DNA of 64,000 nucleotides from Longimicrobiales bacterium (GTDB taxonomy: Bacteria > Gemmatimonadota > Gemmatimonadetes > Longimicrobiales > Gaopeijiaceae): assembly GCA_028284495.1 (NCBI GenBank), contig JANQRP010000035.1, positions 1-64,000 on the forward strand, read 5' to 3'. Every line of letters starts with the position of its first letter. The first letter of the stretch is position 1. The notes beneath the pieces are model-generated. The model saw only the letters and a list, made by a program, of their open reading frames with translations. It was not told where the DNA came from and searched no databases. Positions 42,955 through 52,721 of this stretch are shown here, in pieces. A program made the translations under genes and the position numbers.

Positions 42955-44459
42955 CCCCCTTCGACTGGACGAGCGGTGCGGTCCGAGACGCCCTCGAGGC
43001 GTGGAACGTGCTCGAGGACGTGCGGGGCGACGACCGCCGGTTCGAGTCGGTCTCGACGGACTCCCGCACGCTCGCCGCCGGGGCTCTCTTCGTCGCGCTG
43101 CGCGGCGAGCACTTCGACGGCCACGAATTCGTGGCGGCCGCCGTCGAGGCCGGCGCGACGGGGGTGGTGGTGGACGCGGCCGCCCCCGCGTCGTCGACCG
43201 CGGGGACGGACGTCCAGGTGTTCGTCGTCCGGGACACGCTCCGGGCCTACGGGGCGCTCGCCCGGGCTCGACGCGACCGGATCGACGTGCCGGTGGTCGC
43301 GATCACCGGATCGTCCGGGAAGACCACGACCAAGGAGTTGCTGCGGTCGGCGATCGATGCCCACACCCGGGTGCATGCGACCGAGGCCAACCTCAACAAC
43401 CGGATCGGGCTGCCCCGGACCCTGCTCGCGACGCCGATCGACGTCGACGCGGTCGTGCTGGAGGCGGGGACCAGCGAGCCCGGCGAGATCGCGGCGCTCG
43501 CCGAGATCGCGCACCCCGACGTCGCCGTGATCACGACCGTCGGCGAGGCCCATCTCGAGAAGCTCGGCTCCTTCCGTGGCGTGCTCGAGGAGAAGCTGGA
43601 CCTCGTCCGGGGCATGCGGGAGCGGGGCACCGCCTTCGTCGGCGAGTCACCGGACATCCTCCCGACCACGGCCGATCAGCTCGACCTCCGTGTGAAGACC
43701 GTGGGCTTCGGTCCCACCGCGTCGCCGGACGCCCGGGGCGACCTGATGTCGCCCGACGAGGAGGGCCACTTCGCCTTCCGCTGGCGCGAACGGACGGTCC
43801 GCATGAGCCTGCCCGGCCGCCACATGGCGCTCGACGCCCTCATCGCGCTCGCCGTCGTGGATCACCTCGGGTATCCGGTCGAGCGTGCGGTCGAGGGCGT
43901 GGCGCGCTTCACCGGAGGCCCGCTCCGCGACGAGGTGCGGGGCATCGGCGCGCTCACGCTCGTGGCCGACTGCTACAACTCCAATCCGCTCAGCGCGCGG
44001 GCGGCGCTCGACGCACTCGCCGCGCGGCGCGTACACGGTCCGAAGGTGGCGTTCCTGGGGACCATGCGGGAAATGGGCGAGCGGGAAGCGGGCGGCCATC
44101 GGGACGTGCTGGCGCATGCCGCCGAGCTCCCGCTGGACATCCTCGTCGCCACCGGCAGCTTCGCCGTCGCCGCCGACTCGCTCGACCTTCCCTTCGACGT
44201 GATCGCCGACGCGTCGCCGGAGGCCGCCTACGAGCGCCTCCGCCCCGTGCTCGCGGACGCCATCGAGCGGGATGGCGGGGCGACGCTCCTGCTGAAGGCG
44301 TCCCGCGGCGTCGCCCTCGAAGAGCTCGTTCCGCGCTTCGAGGCCGACTTCGGGCACACCGTGCGGCGCGACGCTCCCCGCGAGCACGCCGGCTGCGGAT
44401 CGGGCAACGGCTCCTCGCACGATCCCGGGAGCCCCGCCGGGGACGGGGGGAGGCGCTGA
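42951..44459 (+). CDS. murF: UDP-MurNAc-tripeptide:D-Ala-D-Ala ligase
   Basis: A 502-residue Mur ligase that completes the pentapeptide. Visible motifs are VSTDSRTLAAGALFVALRGE, the ATP loop ITGSSGKTTTKELL, EAGTSEPGEIAALAEIA, VADCYNSNPLSARAALDAL and VAFLGTMREMG. The last 30 residues are Gly/Ser-rich and beyond the fold. ATG 42951 overlaps the murE stop; the TGA shares one base with the mraY ATG (TGATG). Confidence 0.96.
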   Translation: MTPFDWTSGAVRDALEAWNVLEDVRGDDRRFESVSTDSRTLAAGALFVALRGEHFDGHEFVAAAVEAGATGVVVDAAAPASSTAGTDVQVFVVRDTLRAYGALARARRDRIDVPVVAITGSSGKTTTKELLRSAIDAHTRVHATEANLNNRIGLPRTLLATPIDVDAVVLEAGTSEPGEIAALAEIAHPDVAVITTVGEAHLEKLGSFRGVLEEKLDLVRGMRERGTAFVGESPDILPTTADQLDLRVKTVGFGPTASPDARGDLMSPDEEGHFAFRWRERTVRMSLPGRHMALDALIALAVVDHLGYPVERAVEGVARFTGGPLRDEVRGIGALTLVADCYNSNPLSARAALDALAARRVHGPKVAFLGTMREMGEREAGGHRDVLAHAAELPLDILVATGSFAVAADSLDLPFDVIADASPEAAYERLRPVLADAIERDGGATLLLKASRGVALEELVPRFEADFGHTVRRDAPREHAGCGSGNGSSHDPGSPAGDGGRR

Positions 44460-45562
44460 TGCTCTTCTACCTGCAGCAGTTCTCGGACGTCAGCATCGTC
44501 TTCAACCTGTTCCGCTACCAGACGTTCCGGGCGGCCGGGGCGATCGTCACGGCGCTGCTCGTGGCGTTCTTCGTCGGGCCGATGCTCATCCGGCGACTGC
44601 GACGACTCCGCGTCGGTCAGGTCGTACGCGACTCGGGTCCCGAGTCGCACCTCTCGAAGGCCGGTACACCGACGATGGGTGGCACGCTCATCATCCTGGC
44701 CTGCGCGGTGTCGACCCTGCTCTGGGCGCGGCTCGACAACCCGTACACGCAGATCTGCCTGGTCGCGCTCCTGTGGATGGGGGGCATCGGCTTCATGGAC
44801 GACTACCTCAAGGTCGTGCGGAAACAGACCGAGGGTCTCGTCGCCCGTTTCAAGCTGCTCGGCCAGTATTCGTTCGGGCTCGCGCTCGGCGTCTTCCTCG
44901 TGATCCGCCCGATCTCGCCCTATCCGAGCGAGTGGACGAGCCTGCCGTTCTTCGCCGACCAGATGGTCGTCTTCTGGAAGCCCGTGTTCGTGGTCTTCGT
45001 CGCGACGATCATCGCCGGCTTCTCGAACGCGGTGAACCTGACCGACGGCCTCGACGGCCTCGCCACCGGACTCGCGGCGATCGCGGCGGCGACCTTCGCC
45101 GTGTTCGCCTACGTGTCGGGCAACTCGATTTTCTCGGGCTACCTCGGCCTCTTCCATCTCCCCGGAGCGGGTGAGATGGCCATCTTCGCGCTCGCCCTCG
45201 CCGGCGGCGCGATCGGATTCCTGTGGTACAACGCCCACCCTGCGTCGGTCTTCATGGGAGACACGGGGTCGCTCGCGCTGGGAGGCGTGCTGGGCGTGAT
45301 GTCGATCCTGCTGAAGAGCGAGTTCCTGCTCGTGATCATCGGCGGCGTGTTCGTTATGGAGACGCTGTCCGTGATGATCCAGGTCGGCGTCTACAAGTAC
45401 ACCGCGCGCACGACCGGCGAGGGTCGGCGCGTCTTCCGGATGGCCCCCGTCCACCACCACTTCGAGAAGCTCGGCTGGCCCGAGACGCAGGTGGTGGTGC
45501 GCTTCTGGATCCTGGGGGTCCTCTGCGCCATGGTCGCCTTCGCGACGCTGAAGATCCGATGA
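44459..45562 (+). CDS. mraY: Phospho-N-acetylmuramoyl-pentapeptide transferase
   Basis: A 367-residue, ten-helix membrane enzyme that makes lipid I from UDP-MurNAc-pentapeptide and undecaprenyl phosphate. Motifs include SKAGTPTMGGTLIILA, the catalytic Asp pair in GFMDDYLKV, NAVNLTDGLDGLATG, YNAHPASVFMGDTGSLALGG and the C-terminal APVHHHFEKLGWPETQVVVR. ATG 44459 gives the normal length and a one-base overlap with murF. The stop overlaps murD. Confidence 0.98.
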   Translation: MLFYLQQFSDVSIVFNLFRYQTFRAAGAIVTALLVAFFVGPMLIRRLRRLRVGQVVRDSGPESHLSKAGTPTMGGTLIILACAVSTLLWARLDNPYTQICLVALLWMGGIGFMDDYLKVVRKQTEGLVARFKLLGQYSFGLALGVFLVIRPISPYPSEWTSLPFFADQMVVFWKPVFVVFVATIIAGFSNAVNLTDGLDGLATGLAAIAAATFAVFAYVSGNSIFSGYLGLFHLPGAGEMAIFALALAGGAIGFLWYNAHPASVFMGDTGSLALGGVLGVMSILLKSEFLLVIIGGVFVMETLSVMIQVGVYKYTARTTGEGRRVFRMAPVHHHFEKLGWPETQVVVRFWILGVLCAMVAFATLKIR

Positions 45563-46932
45563 GGACCGTGGCGATTCTCGGACTCGGAGCCAGCGGCATG
45601 GCCGCGGCTCGACTCGCCCTCAGCAGAGGAGATGACGTCCATGTCTCGGATCTCGAAACTGATGCCCAGGCTCGTGCCCGTGGAGCCGACCTCGGAGCTC
45701 TCGGCGCCGATGTCGAGCTGGGATCACACGATGTGGCCCGGATCGCCGGAGCCGACGTCGTCGTGGTATCGCCAGGAATCCCCCCCCACGCTCCGGTGCT
45801 CCGGGAGCTCCGCGCGCGCGGCGTCCGCTGGATCAGCGAACCCGAACTCGCCGCACGGGTCTTCGATGGTGCACTGATCGCCGTCACCGGCACCAACGGC
45901 AAGACCACCACGGCGCTTCTGGTCCACCACCTGCTGGAGGCCGCAGGGATCGACGCGGCGGTCGGCGGGAATGTGGGGGGCGGGCACGCGCCGGCCGCGT
46001 CGGAGCTGGCCACCGACCGCCCGGGCGCCGCGTGGTGGGTCCTCGAGCTCAGCTCCTACCAGCTCGCGGCCATCGACACGCTTGCCCCGGACGTGGGCGT
46101 GCTCACCAACCTCGCGCCGGACCACCTCGACCGGTACGAGAGCGTCGAGGCGTACTGGGCCGACAAGGCGCGCATGTTCGACAACGCGTCGGACCGGAGC
46201 GTCTGGGTCCTGAACGGCGACCAGCCCGAGGTGGAGGCGCTCGCCGGGAACGCGCCGGGCCGTCGGTACCGTTTCACCGCGGGCCCGACCGCCGGAAGCG
46301 CGGCCTGGATCGAGGACGGCGTGCTCGTCCTCGACGTCGGGGAGGGGGCCGAGACGCTCGTCTCGACGGACGCGATTCCCCTCCTGGGGCGGCACAACCA
46401 CGTGAACGCGCTCTGTGCGGCGCTGGCCGCACGCCTCGCCGGAGCCTCCGTGGCCGCGATCCGGGAGGGCCTCCGCACGGCCGAGCCGCTCCCGCACCGG
46501 CTGGAGGCGGTGGGCGAGTTCGACGGCGTGCTGTGGGTGAACGACTCCAAGGCGACCAACGTGGCCTCGGCCGTCAGCGCGGTCGAGAGTCTGCGGCGCC
46601 CACTCGTCCTGCTCCTGGGCGGGACCGACAAGGGGGAGTCGATGGATCCGCTCGCCGGTGCGCTCGATCGTGCTCGCTCGCGGCTCCGCGCCGTCGTGAC
46701 CTATGGCGCGGCCGGCCCACGGATCGCTCGCGACCTCACCGCCCGCGCCTCCGCGCTGCCGCTCCACCGAGTGGACGGCGGACTGGACGCCGCCGTCGCG
46801 CTCGCTCGCACGCTCGCCCGTCCCGGCGACGCGATCGTGCTCGCGCCGGCTGCGTCGAGCTTCGACGAGTTCGAGAACTACGCCGAGCGCGGGGCCCGCT
46901 TCGCTGCGCTGGCGCGCGCGGAGGCCGCCTGA
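45559..46932 (+). CDS. murD: UDP-MurNAc-L-alanine:D-glutamate ligase
   Basis: A 457-residue Mur ligase adding D-Glu. It begins VAILGLGASGMAAARLAL with the N-terminal UDP-binding Rossmann fold, then VVVSPGIPPHAPVL, the ATP loop AVTGTNGKTTTALLVHHLL, NLAPDHLDRYESVEAYWADK and VNDSKATNVASAV. C-terminal LLLGGTDKGESMDPL and LLAPAASSFDEFENY-like blocks are present. ATG 45559 overlaps the mraY stop; its TGA shares one base with ftsW. Confidence 0.97.
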   Translation: MRTVAILGLGASGMAAARLALSRGDDVHVSDLETDAQARARGADLGALGADVELGSHDVARIAGADVVVVSPGIPPHAPVLRELRARGVRWISEPELAARVFDGALIAVTGTNGKTTTALLVHHLLEAAGIDAAVGGNVGGGHAPAASELATDRPGAAWWVLELSSYQLAAIDTLAPDVGVLTNLAPDHLDRYESVEAYWADKARMFDNASDRSVWVLNGDQPEVEALAGNAPGRRYRFTAGPTAGSAAWIEDGVLVLDVGEGAETLVSTDAIPLLGRHNHVNALCAALAARLAGASVAAIREGLRTAEPLPHRLEAVGEFDGVLWVNDSKATNVASAVSAVESLRRPLVLLLGGTDKGESMDPLAGALDRARSRLRAVVTYGAAGPRIARDLTARASALPLHRVDGGLDAAVALARTLARPGDAIVLAPAASSFDEFENYAERGARFAALARAEAA

Positions 46933-48185
46933 TGGCCCGGCGCCCGATGGACGTCGCACCGGCACGCGTCGCCCTCCCCGACGTCGGGCTCGGGCGCGGG
47001 TGGGAGCCGCCGCTCCTCCTGGCGCTGACGGTCACGCTGTTCGCGTTCGGGCTCGTGACGCTCTACTCCGCGTCGAGCTTCCTCGCGAGGACGGACGGCA
47101 ACCCCGACTACTTCTACGTGGTTCGGCAGGCGACGGGCGGGCTCGTCGGGCTCGTCGCGCTCGCGGTGTGCGCGCGCCTGCCCTGCCGCTTCTGGGAGCG
47201 GATGGCGTGGCCGCTGGTGATCGCGACCTTCGCGCTACTCGTGCTCGTGGTGCTGCCGGGCACCGAATCGATCGCGCCCCGCATCAACGGTGCCCGTCGC
47301 TGGATCCGGCTCGGTGTGACGATCCAGCCGTCGGAGCTCGCGAAGATCGCGATGATCGTATGGACCGCGATGCTGGCCGTGCGGAAGCAGGATCAGTTCG
47401 GCCGCCTGTCGAAGGGTCTGGGACCGTTCCTCGCCGTGTGGGGGCTGCTTCTGATCCCGGTCGCGCTCCAGCCCGACCTGTCTACCGCCATGCTGACGGG
47501 GCTGCTCGGCGCGCTCACGCTCTTCGCGGCGGGTGCCAGGATCGGACACTTCCTGTTCCTCGGCGTCGTGACCGCGCCGGTGCTCGCGCACCAGCTGTTC
47601 GGCGTCGGCTTCCGGCTCGACCGGTGGGCGGCGTGGCTCTCGCCGGCCACCGACCCGGAGGGCGCCGGCTGGCAGCTCAATCAGTCGCTGATCGCCGTCG
47701 GATCGGGCGGGCTCACCGGCGTGGGCTTCGGCGAAGGACAGCAGAAGTACGGATTCCTTCCGGAGCCCCACAACGACTTCATCTTCGCGATGATCGGCGA
47801 GGAGTGGGGTCTCATCGGCGTCACCTTCGTGATCCTGATGTACGCCGCGCTCATCCTCATCGGCTTCCGGATCGCGCGGCGGGCGCCGACGCTGTTCGCT
47901 CAGCTGCTCGCCGTCGGGTGCACCAACCTCGTCGCGCTTCAAGCCGTGCTGCACATGAGCGTCGGACTCGGGATCGTGCCCACCACCGGGCTCGCGCTCC
48001 CGCTCGTGTCCTACGGGCGGTCGAACCTCATGGTGACCCTCATGGCGATCGGAATCCTGATGTCGATCGCGCGCGAGACGGACGCCGACTGGCGGCCCGA
48101 CACGATCGAGCGGACGCGCCGGCCGGACCTCGCCCGCGGCGGCGTCGGCCGTCGGACCGCGCTGGCCGGACGGGGGCGGGCATGA
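46932..48185 (+). CDS. ftsW: Peptidoglycan glycosyltransferase FtsW (SEDS family)
   Basis: A 417-residue SEDS polymerase with about ten helices that elongates septal glycan with FtsI. Signatures are FGLVTLYSASSFLAR near the N-terminus, NGARRWIRLGVTIQPSELAK on the first large loop, QPDLSTAMLTGLLGALTLFA, then EGAGWQLNQSLIAVGSGGL, GFGEGQQKYGFLPEPHNDFI and FAMIGEEWGLIG. ATG 46932 (TGATG overlap) is at the domain start; the stop overlaps murG. Confidence 0.96.
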   Translation: MARRPMDVAPARVALPDVGLGRGWEPPLLLALTVTLFAFGLVTLYSASSFLARTDGNPDYFYVVRQATGGLVGLVALAVCARLPCRFWERMAWPLVIATFALLVLVVLPGTESIAPRINGARRWIRLGVTIQPSELAKIAMIVWTAMLAVRKQDQFGRLSKGLGPFLAVWGLLLIPVALQPDLSTAMLTGLLGALTLFAAGARIGHFLFLGVVTAPVLAHQLFGVGFRLDRWAAWLSPATDPEGAGWQLNQSLIAVGSGGLTGVGFGEGQQKYGFLPEPHNDFIFAMIGEEWGLIGVTFVILMYAALILIGFRIARRAPTLFAQLLAVGCTNLVALQAVLHMSVGLGIVPTTGLALPLVSYGRSNLMVTLMAIGILMSIARETDADWRPDTIERTRRPDLARGGVGRRTALAGRGRA

Positions 48186-49351
48186 CGAACCGGGCGGCGG
48201 ATCGGGTGCTCGTGCTGTTCGCCGGGGGCGGGACGGGGGGACATCTCTACCCCGCGCTCGCGCTGGCCGAGGCGCTGGCTCGAGTGCGACCGGACGTCGA
48301 CGTCGCCTTCGCCGGGGCGGAGCGCGGGATCGAGGCGCGCGTGCTCCCGCAGCGTGGGCTCGACCACTTCCTCCTGCCGGTCCGCGGGTTCGCTCGCGGC
48401 GTGCCGGCCTGGCAGAACCTCGGCGTCGTGCCGGCGCTCCTCGAGTCCGTGGTACGGATGGGGGAGTGGGTCCATCGCCGTCGTCCGTCGGCGGTCGTCG
48501 TGACGGGCGGGTACGCGGGTGGCCCGGCGGGGCTCGTGGCCGCCATCACCGGGATCCCGCTCGCGCTGCAGGAGCAGAACGCGGTGCCCGGAGCCACGAC
48601 GCGGGCGCTCTCGCGGTGGGCCGCGCAGGTCCACGTGGCCTACCCGGAGGCTGCTTCGCTGCTTCCGGCGGCGGGCCGCGGCGCGGCGCGGGTGACGGGC
48701 AACCCGATCCGTCCGCCGACGCCGATCGACGCCCGCGATGCGCGATGCGCGTTCGGCCTCGACCCGGACCGTTCGGTCGTACTCGTGGTCGGTGGCAGTC
48801 AGGGCTCGGCCGCGCTCAACGCGGTGACGTTGGACGCGGTGCGTCGCACCGACCGGGATCCGGGATACCAGCTGCTCTGGTCGACCGGTCCTCGCCACAT
48901 CGACGCCGTCCGTACCGCGCTCGAGGATCTGGGCGGCGCGCCGTGGGTCCACGCCACCGGCTACATCGACGACATGCCGCGCGCGCTGGCCGCAGCGGAC
49001 GTGGCCATCAGCCGCGCCGGCGCGATGGCCACCTCCGAGCTGCTCGCCTGGGGCGTGCCGGCGATCCTCGTGCCGCTTCCGACGTCGGCGGCCGGCCACC
49101 AGGAACGGAACGCACGGGCCCTCGCCGCCGCCGGGTGCGCGATCCACGCGCCCGAGGCCGAGCTCGACGGCGACCGTCTCGGCGACGAGGTGCGCGGGCT
49201 TCTGGCGGACTCCGAGCGGCGCGACCGGATGGGCGCCGCCGCCCGGGCTCGCGCCCTCCCCGACGCCGCGCTCGAGATCGCGCGTGACATCTCGCGGCTG
49301 CTGCCCGCGCCGCCGCCCGGCGTCCGCCCCGAGGCGGGGAGGGCCGCGTGA
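48182..49351 (+). CDS. murG: Lipid II synthase MurG
   Basis: A 389-residue GT28 enzyme adding GlcNAc to lipid I at the inner face of the membrane. It has the loop FAGGGTGGHLYPALALAEAL, VTGGYAGGPAGLVAAITGIP, LQEQNAVPGATTRALSR, VTGNPIRPP, VVGGSQGSAALNAV and the UDP-GlcNAc site ISRAGAMATSELLAWGVPAI. The C-terminal tail is Pro/Ala-rich. ATG 48182 overlaps the ftsW stop and the TGA overlaps the murC GTG. Confidence 0.97.
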   Translation: MTNRAADRVLVLFAGGGTGGHLYPALALAEALARVRPDVDVAFAGAERGIEARVLPQRGLDHFLLPVRGFARGVPAWQNLGVVPALLESVVRMGEWVHRRRPSAVVVTGGYAGGPAGLVAAITGIPLALQEQNAVPGATTRALSRWAAQVHVAYPEAASLLPAAGRGAARVTGNPIRPPTPIDARDARCAFGLDPDRSVVLVVGGSQGSAALNAVTLDAVRRTDRDPGYQLLWSTGPRHIDAVRTALEDLGGAPWVHATGYIDDMPRALAAADVAISRAGAMATSELLAWGVPAILVPLPTSAAGHQERNARALAAAGCAIHAPEAELDGDRLGDEVRGLLADSERRDRMGAAARARALPDAALEIARDISRLLPAPPPGVRPEAGRAA

Positions 49352-50745
49352 ACGACGCACGAAGCCTCGAGCACGTGACGGGACCGATTCACTTCATGGG
49401 GATCGGCGGCGCCGGGATGTGCGCACTGGCCGAGCTCATGCTTCGTCGCGGCCGGATCGTGACGGGGTGCGACACGAGGGACGGCGCCACGATCGGGCGC
49501 CTTCGCCGAATGGGTGTGCCCGTCGAGATCGGGCACTCCCCCGAGCACGTGCGCGGCGTGGGCGCGGTCGTCGTGACGGCGGCGATCCCGCAGGACCACC
49601 CGGAGATCGAGGCGGCGCGGGCTGCCGGGGTGCCGGTGTGGAAGCGCGCCGCGTTGCTCGGTGCGCTCGTCGAACCAGGCCGGGTCGTGGCGGTCGCCGG
49701 GACCCACGGCAAGACGAGCACGACGGCCATCACGGTCCGGCTGCTCCGCGAGGCCCGCCTCGACCCGACCGGAATCGTGGGCGGGACGGTGGCGGAGTGG
49801 GACGGGAACCTTCACGTTGGCGGCGACCTCTACGTGGTCGAGGCAGACGAATACGACCGGTCCTTTCATCACCTCGCGCCCGACGTCGCGGTGGTGACCA
49901 ACCTCGAAGCCGATCATCTCGACATCTACGGGTCCCTCGACGGCGTGAGGGACGCCTTTCACACCTTCCTCGCCGGTATCCGCCCCCAGGGGCGGACCAT
50001 CGTATGCGCCGACGACCCCGGGGCGTCCGCGCTGCTTCCGCGTCTCCGTGATCGAGGCTACACCTACGGCACCTGCGCCGGGGCCCAGCTTCGCGCCTTC
50101 GACGTCACCTCCGGCCCCGACGGCATGCGGTTCCGCGTCGCGGAGAACGGACGCGACGTCGGGGAAGGCCGGCTCCTTTCTCCCGGCCGCCACTCTCTCC
50201 GAAACGCGCTCGCCGCCGCGGCCGTCACCCGACACTTCGGGGGAGGCTGGGACGCCATCCGCCGGGGGTGGGCGGCCCACCGCGGAGTCCGCCGCCGGTT
50301 CGACCGCGTCGGAAGCGCGGCGGGGGTCGAGATCGTCGACGACTACGCGCACCATCCGACCGAGATCCTCGCGACCATCGCGGCGGCGCGCGACGCCTGG
50401 CCCGAGCGGCGCCTCGTGGTCGTCTTCCAGCCGCACCTCTTCTCGCGCACCCGCGACTTCGCCGACGACTTCGGCCGCGTGCTGGCGCAGGCCGACGTGG
50501 CGTGGGTGACGGGCATCTTCCCGGCGCGAGAGCGACCGATCCCGGGCGTGGATCACCACATGATCGTGGACGCGGTCCAGCGGGCGGGTGGCGAGGTGCG
50601 GGAGCACGCCGACCTGGAGACGCTCCACGAGGCCGTCGGCGACGAGATCGAGGGTGGCGACGTCGTCATCGGCATGGGCGCCGGCTCGATCGAGCGGTTC
50701 GCGCCCCGGCTGCTCGGCCGAATCGCGGAGGTGGTGCATGCCTAG
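49348..50745 (+). CDS. murC: UDP-N-acetylmuramate:L-alanine ligase
   Basis: A 465-residue Mur ligase adding the first stem residue. Motifs are IHFMGIGGAGMCALAELML, VVVTAAIPQDHPEI, the ATP loop VAGTHGKTSTTAITVRLL, EADEYDRSFHHLAPDVAVVT, NLEADHLDIYGSLDGV and DDYAHHPTEILATI. The GTG start overlaps murG (GTGA). murB and ddl, which often follow murC, are absent; ftsQ starts eight bases before the murC stop. Confidence 0.97.
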   Translation: MNDARSLEHVTGPIHFMGIGGAGMCALAELMLRRGRIVTGCDTRDGATIGRLRRMGVPVEIGHSPEHVRGVGAVVVTAAIPQDHPEIEAARAAGVPVWKRAALLGALVEPGRVVAVAGTHGKTSTTAITVRLLREARLDPTGIVGGTVAEWDGNLHVGGDLYVVEADEYDRSFHHLAPDVAVVTNLEADHLDIYGSLDGVRDAFHTFLAGIRPQGRTIVCADDPGASALLPRLRDRGYTYGTCAGAQLRAFDVTSGPDGMRFRVAENGRDVGEGRLLSPGRHSLRNALAAAAVTRHFGGGWDAIRRGWAAHRGVRRRFDRVGSAAGVEIVDDYAHHPTEILATIAAARDAWPERRLVVVFQPHLFSRTRDFADDFGRVLAQADVAWVTGIFPARERPIPGVDHHMIVDAVQRAGGEVREHADLETLHEAVGDEIEGGDVVIGMGAGSIERFAPRLLGRIAEVVHA

Positions 50746-51475
50746 CGCGGTGCGGAGCGTGCTCGTCGTCCTCGGCGCGGCGCTCGTGGCGGTGCTCGGC
50801 CTCCTCGCGCCGACCCACGTGCCACGCATGCTCGCGGAGCTGGACGTCTTCCTGGTGGACGACGTCGAGTTCAGCGGGCTCACGTGGACCGACGGCGCCG
50901 ACGTGCTCGCCGCCGCAGGCATCGACCCGAGCACCAACGTCTGGGAGCCGCGGGACGAGCTCGCGACGAGAATCGAGTCGCACCCCATGGTGATCGCGGC
51001 GCGAGTACGCCGTCACCTCCCGCGCGGACTCGAGGTCGAGGTCCAGGAGCGCGAGCCGGTCGGGCTCGTCGCCACGCCGACCCTCGAGCCGGTCGATCGG
51101 GAAGGGCGGTACCTGCCGGTCGATCCCGCGCGGGTCTCGCTGGACCTCCCCATCCTCACGCCACGGCTCGACCCGGAGGCGGAGGATCCGCGGCCGGCCA
51201 CGGCGCGAGTCGCGAGTCTCGCGCGCCTCGCGGACGCCATGCGCCGAGACGCCGTCTTCGGCAGCCGTGTCTCCGAGGTTCGGGAGCGCGAGGACGGGAC
51301 GGTGGTCGCGCTGTGGGGTGAGCCCGAGATCGCCTTCGAGCTGCGCTCCGAGGCGGATCTCGAGCGGCTCCGCGAGGGCCTGACCGCGCTGGACGACGCG
51401 ACGCGCCTCGACGGCGTCCCCGACGTTGTGGACCTCAAGTGGGCGGGCCAGGTCGTGGTCCGCTACGACAACTGA
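50738..51475 (+). CDS. ftsQ: Cell division protein FtsQ (POTRA domain)
   Basis: A 245-residue bitopic protein. One N-terminal helix (about 7-25, VLVVLGAALVAVLGLLA) is followed by a POTRA domain (about 40-115, VEFSGLTWTDGADVLAAAGI, HPMVIAARVRRHLPRGLEVE, EREPVGLV) and a beta domain with VDREGRYLPVDP. It links early and late divisome parts and binds FtsLB. The start ATG 50738 overlaps murC by eight bases. Divergence is high, so the assignment leans on POTRA pattern and position. Confidence 0.9.
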   Translation: MPSAVRSVLVVLGAALVAVLGLLAPTHVPRMLAELDVFLVDDVEFSGLTWTDGADVLAAAGIDPSTNVWEPRDELATRIESHPMVIAARVRRHLPRGLEVEVQEREPVGLVATPTLEPVDREGRYLPVDPARVSLDLPILTPRLDPEAEDPRPATARVASLARLADAMRRDAVFGSRVSEVREREDGTVVALWGEPEIAFELRSEADLERLREGLTALDDATRLDGVPDVVDLKWAGQVVVRYDN

Positions 51476-51488
51476 TCGGGCACGGGAG

Positions 51489-52721
51489 ATGAGAGGCAAT
51501 CTGATCGCCGGACTGGACGTCGGAACCACGAAGACCGTCGCGGTCATCGGGGAGCTGACGGGCGAGCTCGGCCGTCACGCGAGCGTGAAGGTGCTCGGCG
51601 TGGGCCAGGCCCGGACGGCCGGCGTGCGCGGCGAGCGCATCACGCACATCGAGGAGACCACCGAGTCGATCCGCGCCGCCATCCAGGAAGCCGAACTCAT
51701 GGCCGGTGTCGAGGTGGACCGCGTCTACGCCGGACTCGCCGGGGATCACGTGGAGGCGTGGTCGAGCATGGGTGTGGTGGCGGTGCAGGACGAGGAGATC
51801 ACGCCGGGGGACGTGAACCGGGTGCACGAGGTGGCGCAGGCCGTCGCGCTCGGACCCGACCGCGAACTCCTGCACGCGATCCCGATCGAGTACATCGTCG
51901 ACCACCAGCGGGGCATCAAGGATCCCATCGGCATGTCGGGCACGCGGCTCGAGGCGGAGGTCTACCTCGTGTCGTGCTCGGCCACCGCCGCCGGCAACAT
52001 CAAGAAGGCGGTCAATCGCGCGGGCTATGCCGTGCAGGAGATCGTGCTGGAGCCGCTCGCTACCGCGCGCGCCGTGCTCACGGAGGACGAGAAGGAGGTC
52101 GGAGCGGCGATGGTCGAGGTCGGCGGGTCGACCACCGACGTGGCCGTCTACTACGAGGGCAAGATCCGGCACGTTGCGATCCTCCCCGTCGGCGGCATCA
52201 CCGTCACACAGGATCTCGTGAAGGGCCTCTCGATCCCGTTCCACGAGGCGCAGAAGGCGAAGGAGACGTGGGGTGCCGCGTCCTCGCAGTTCGTGGATCC
52301 GCAGGAGACGGTCGAGGTCCCGGGTCCCGCGCCCGGCCAGCAGCGGCACGTGGCCCGCGAGCTCATCGCCCACATCGCCGAGCAGCGGCTCGACGAGCTC
52401 TTCGGCATGGTGCAGAAGGAGCTCGACGACCACGATCTCTCGGCCCACCTGGGCGCGGGCATCGTGCTCACCGGCGGCTCCGCGGCGCTCCCGGGCCTTG
52501 TCGAACTCGCCCAGCAGGTCTTCGCGGCGCCCGTCCGGCTCGGCCTGCCCGGCGAAGGGCTCACCGGGCTCGCGGATTCGGTGGCACGGCCCCGGCTCTC
52601 GACCGGCGTCGGCCTCGCGATCTGGGGCTCGGAGCGCTGGTCGGAGACGGGCGAGGGCGCCTCGACCGTCATGTCCGGCGTCGTCTCGAAGGTCACCGCC
52701 TGGATGAAGGAGTTCTTCTGA
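51489..52721 (+). CDS. ftsA: Cell division protein FtsA
   Basis: A 410-residue actin-like ATPase that tethers FtsZ to the membrane. It starts IAGLDVGTTKTVAVIGEL (phosphate 1), has the 1C insertion characteristic of FtsA (LLHAIPIEYIVDHQRGIKDP), VEVGGSTTDVAVYYEG (phosphate 2), and IVLTGGSAALPGLVELAQQV (adenosine site). The C-terminal amphipathic membrane helix is visible as VVSKVTAWMKEFF. ATG 51489 is 13 bp after ftsQ. The stop forms TGATG with a short ORF that runs to ftsZ. Confidence 0.97.
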   Translation: MRGNLIAGLDVGTTKTVAVIGELTGELGRHASVKVLGVGQARTAGVRGERITHIEETTESIRAAIQEAELMAGVEVDRVYAGLAGDHVEAWSSMGVVAVQDEEITPGDVNRVHEVAQAVALGPDRELLHAIPIEYIVDHQRGIKDPIGMSGTRLEAEVYLVSCSATAAGNIKKAVNRAGYAVQEIVLEPLATARAVLTEDEKEVGAAMVEVGGSTTDVAVYYEGKIRHVAILPVGGITVTQDLVKGLSIPFHEAQKAKETWGAASSQFVDPQETVEVPGPAPGQQRHVARELIAHIAEQRLDELFGMVQKELDDHDLSAHLGAGIVLTGGSAALPGLVELAQQVFAAPVRLGLPGEGLTGLADSVARPRLSTGVGLAIWGSERWSETGEGASTVMSGVVSKVTAWMKEFF

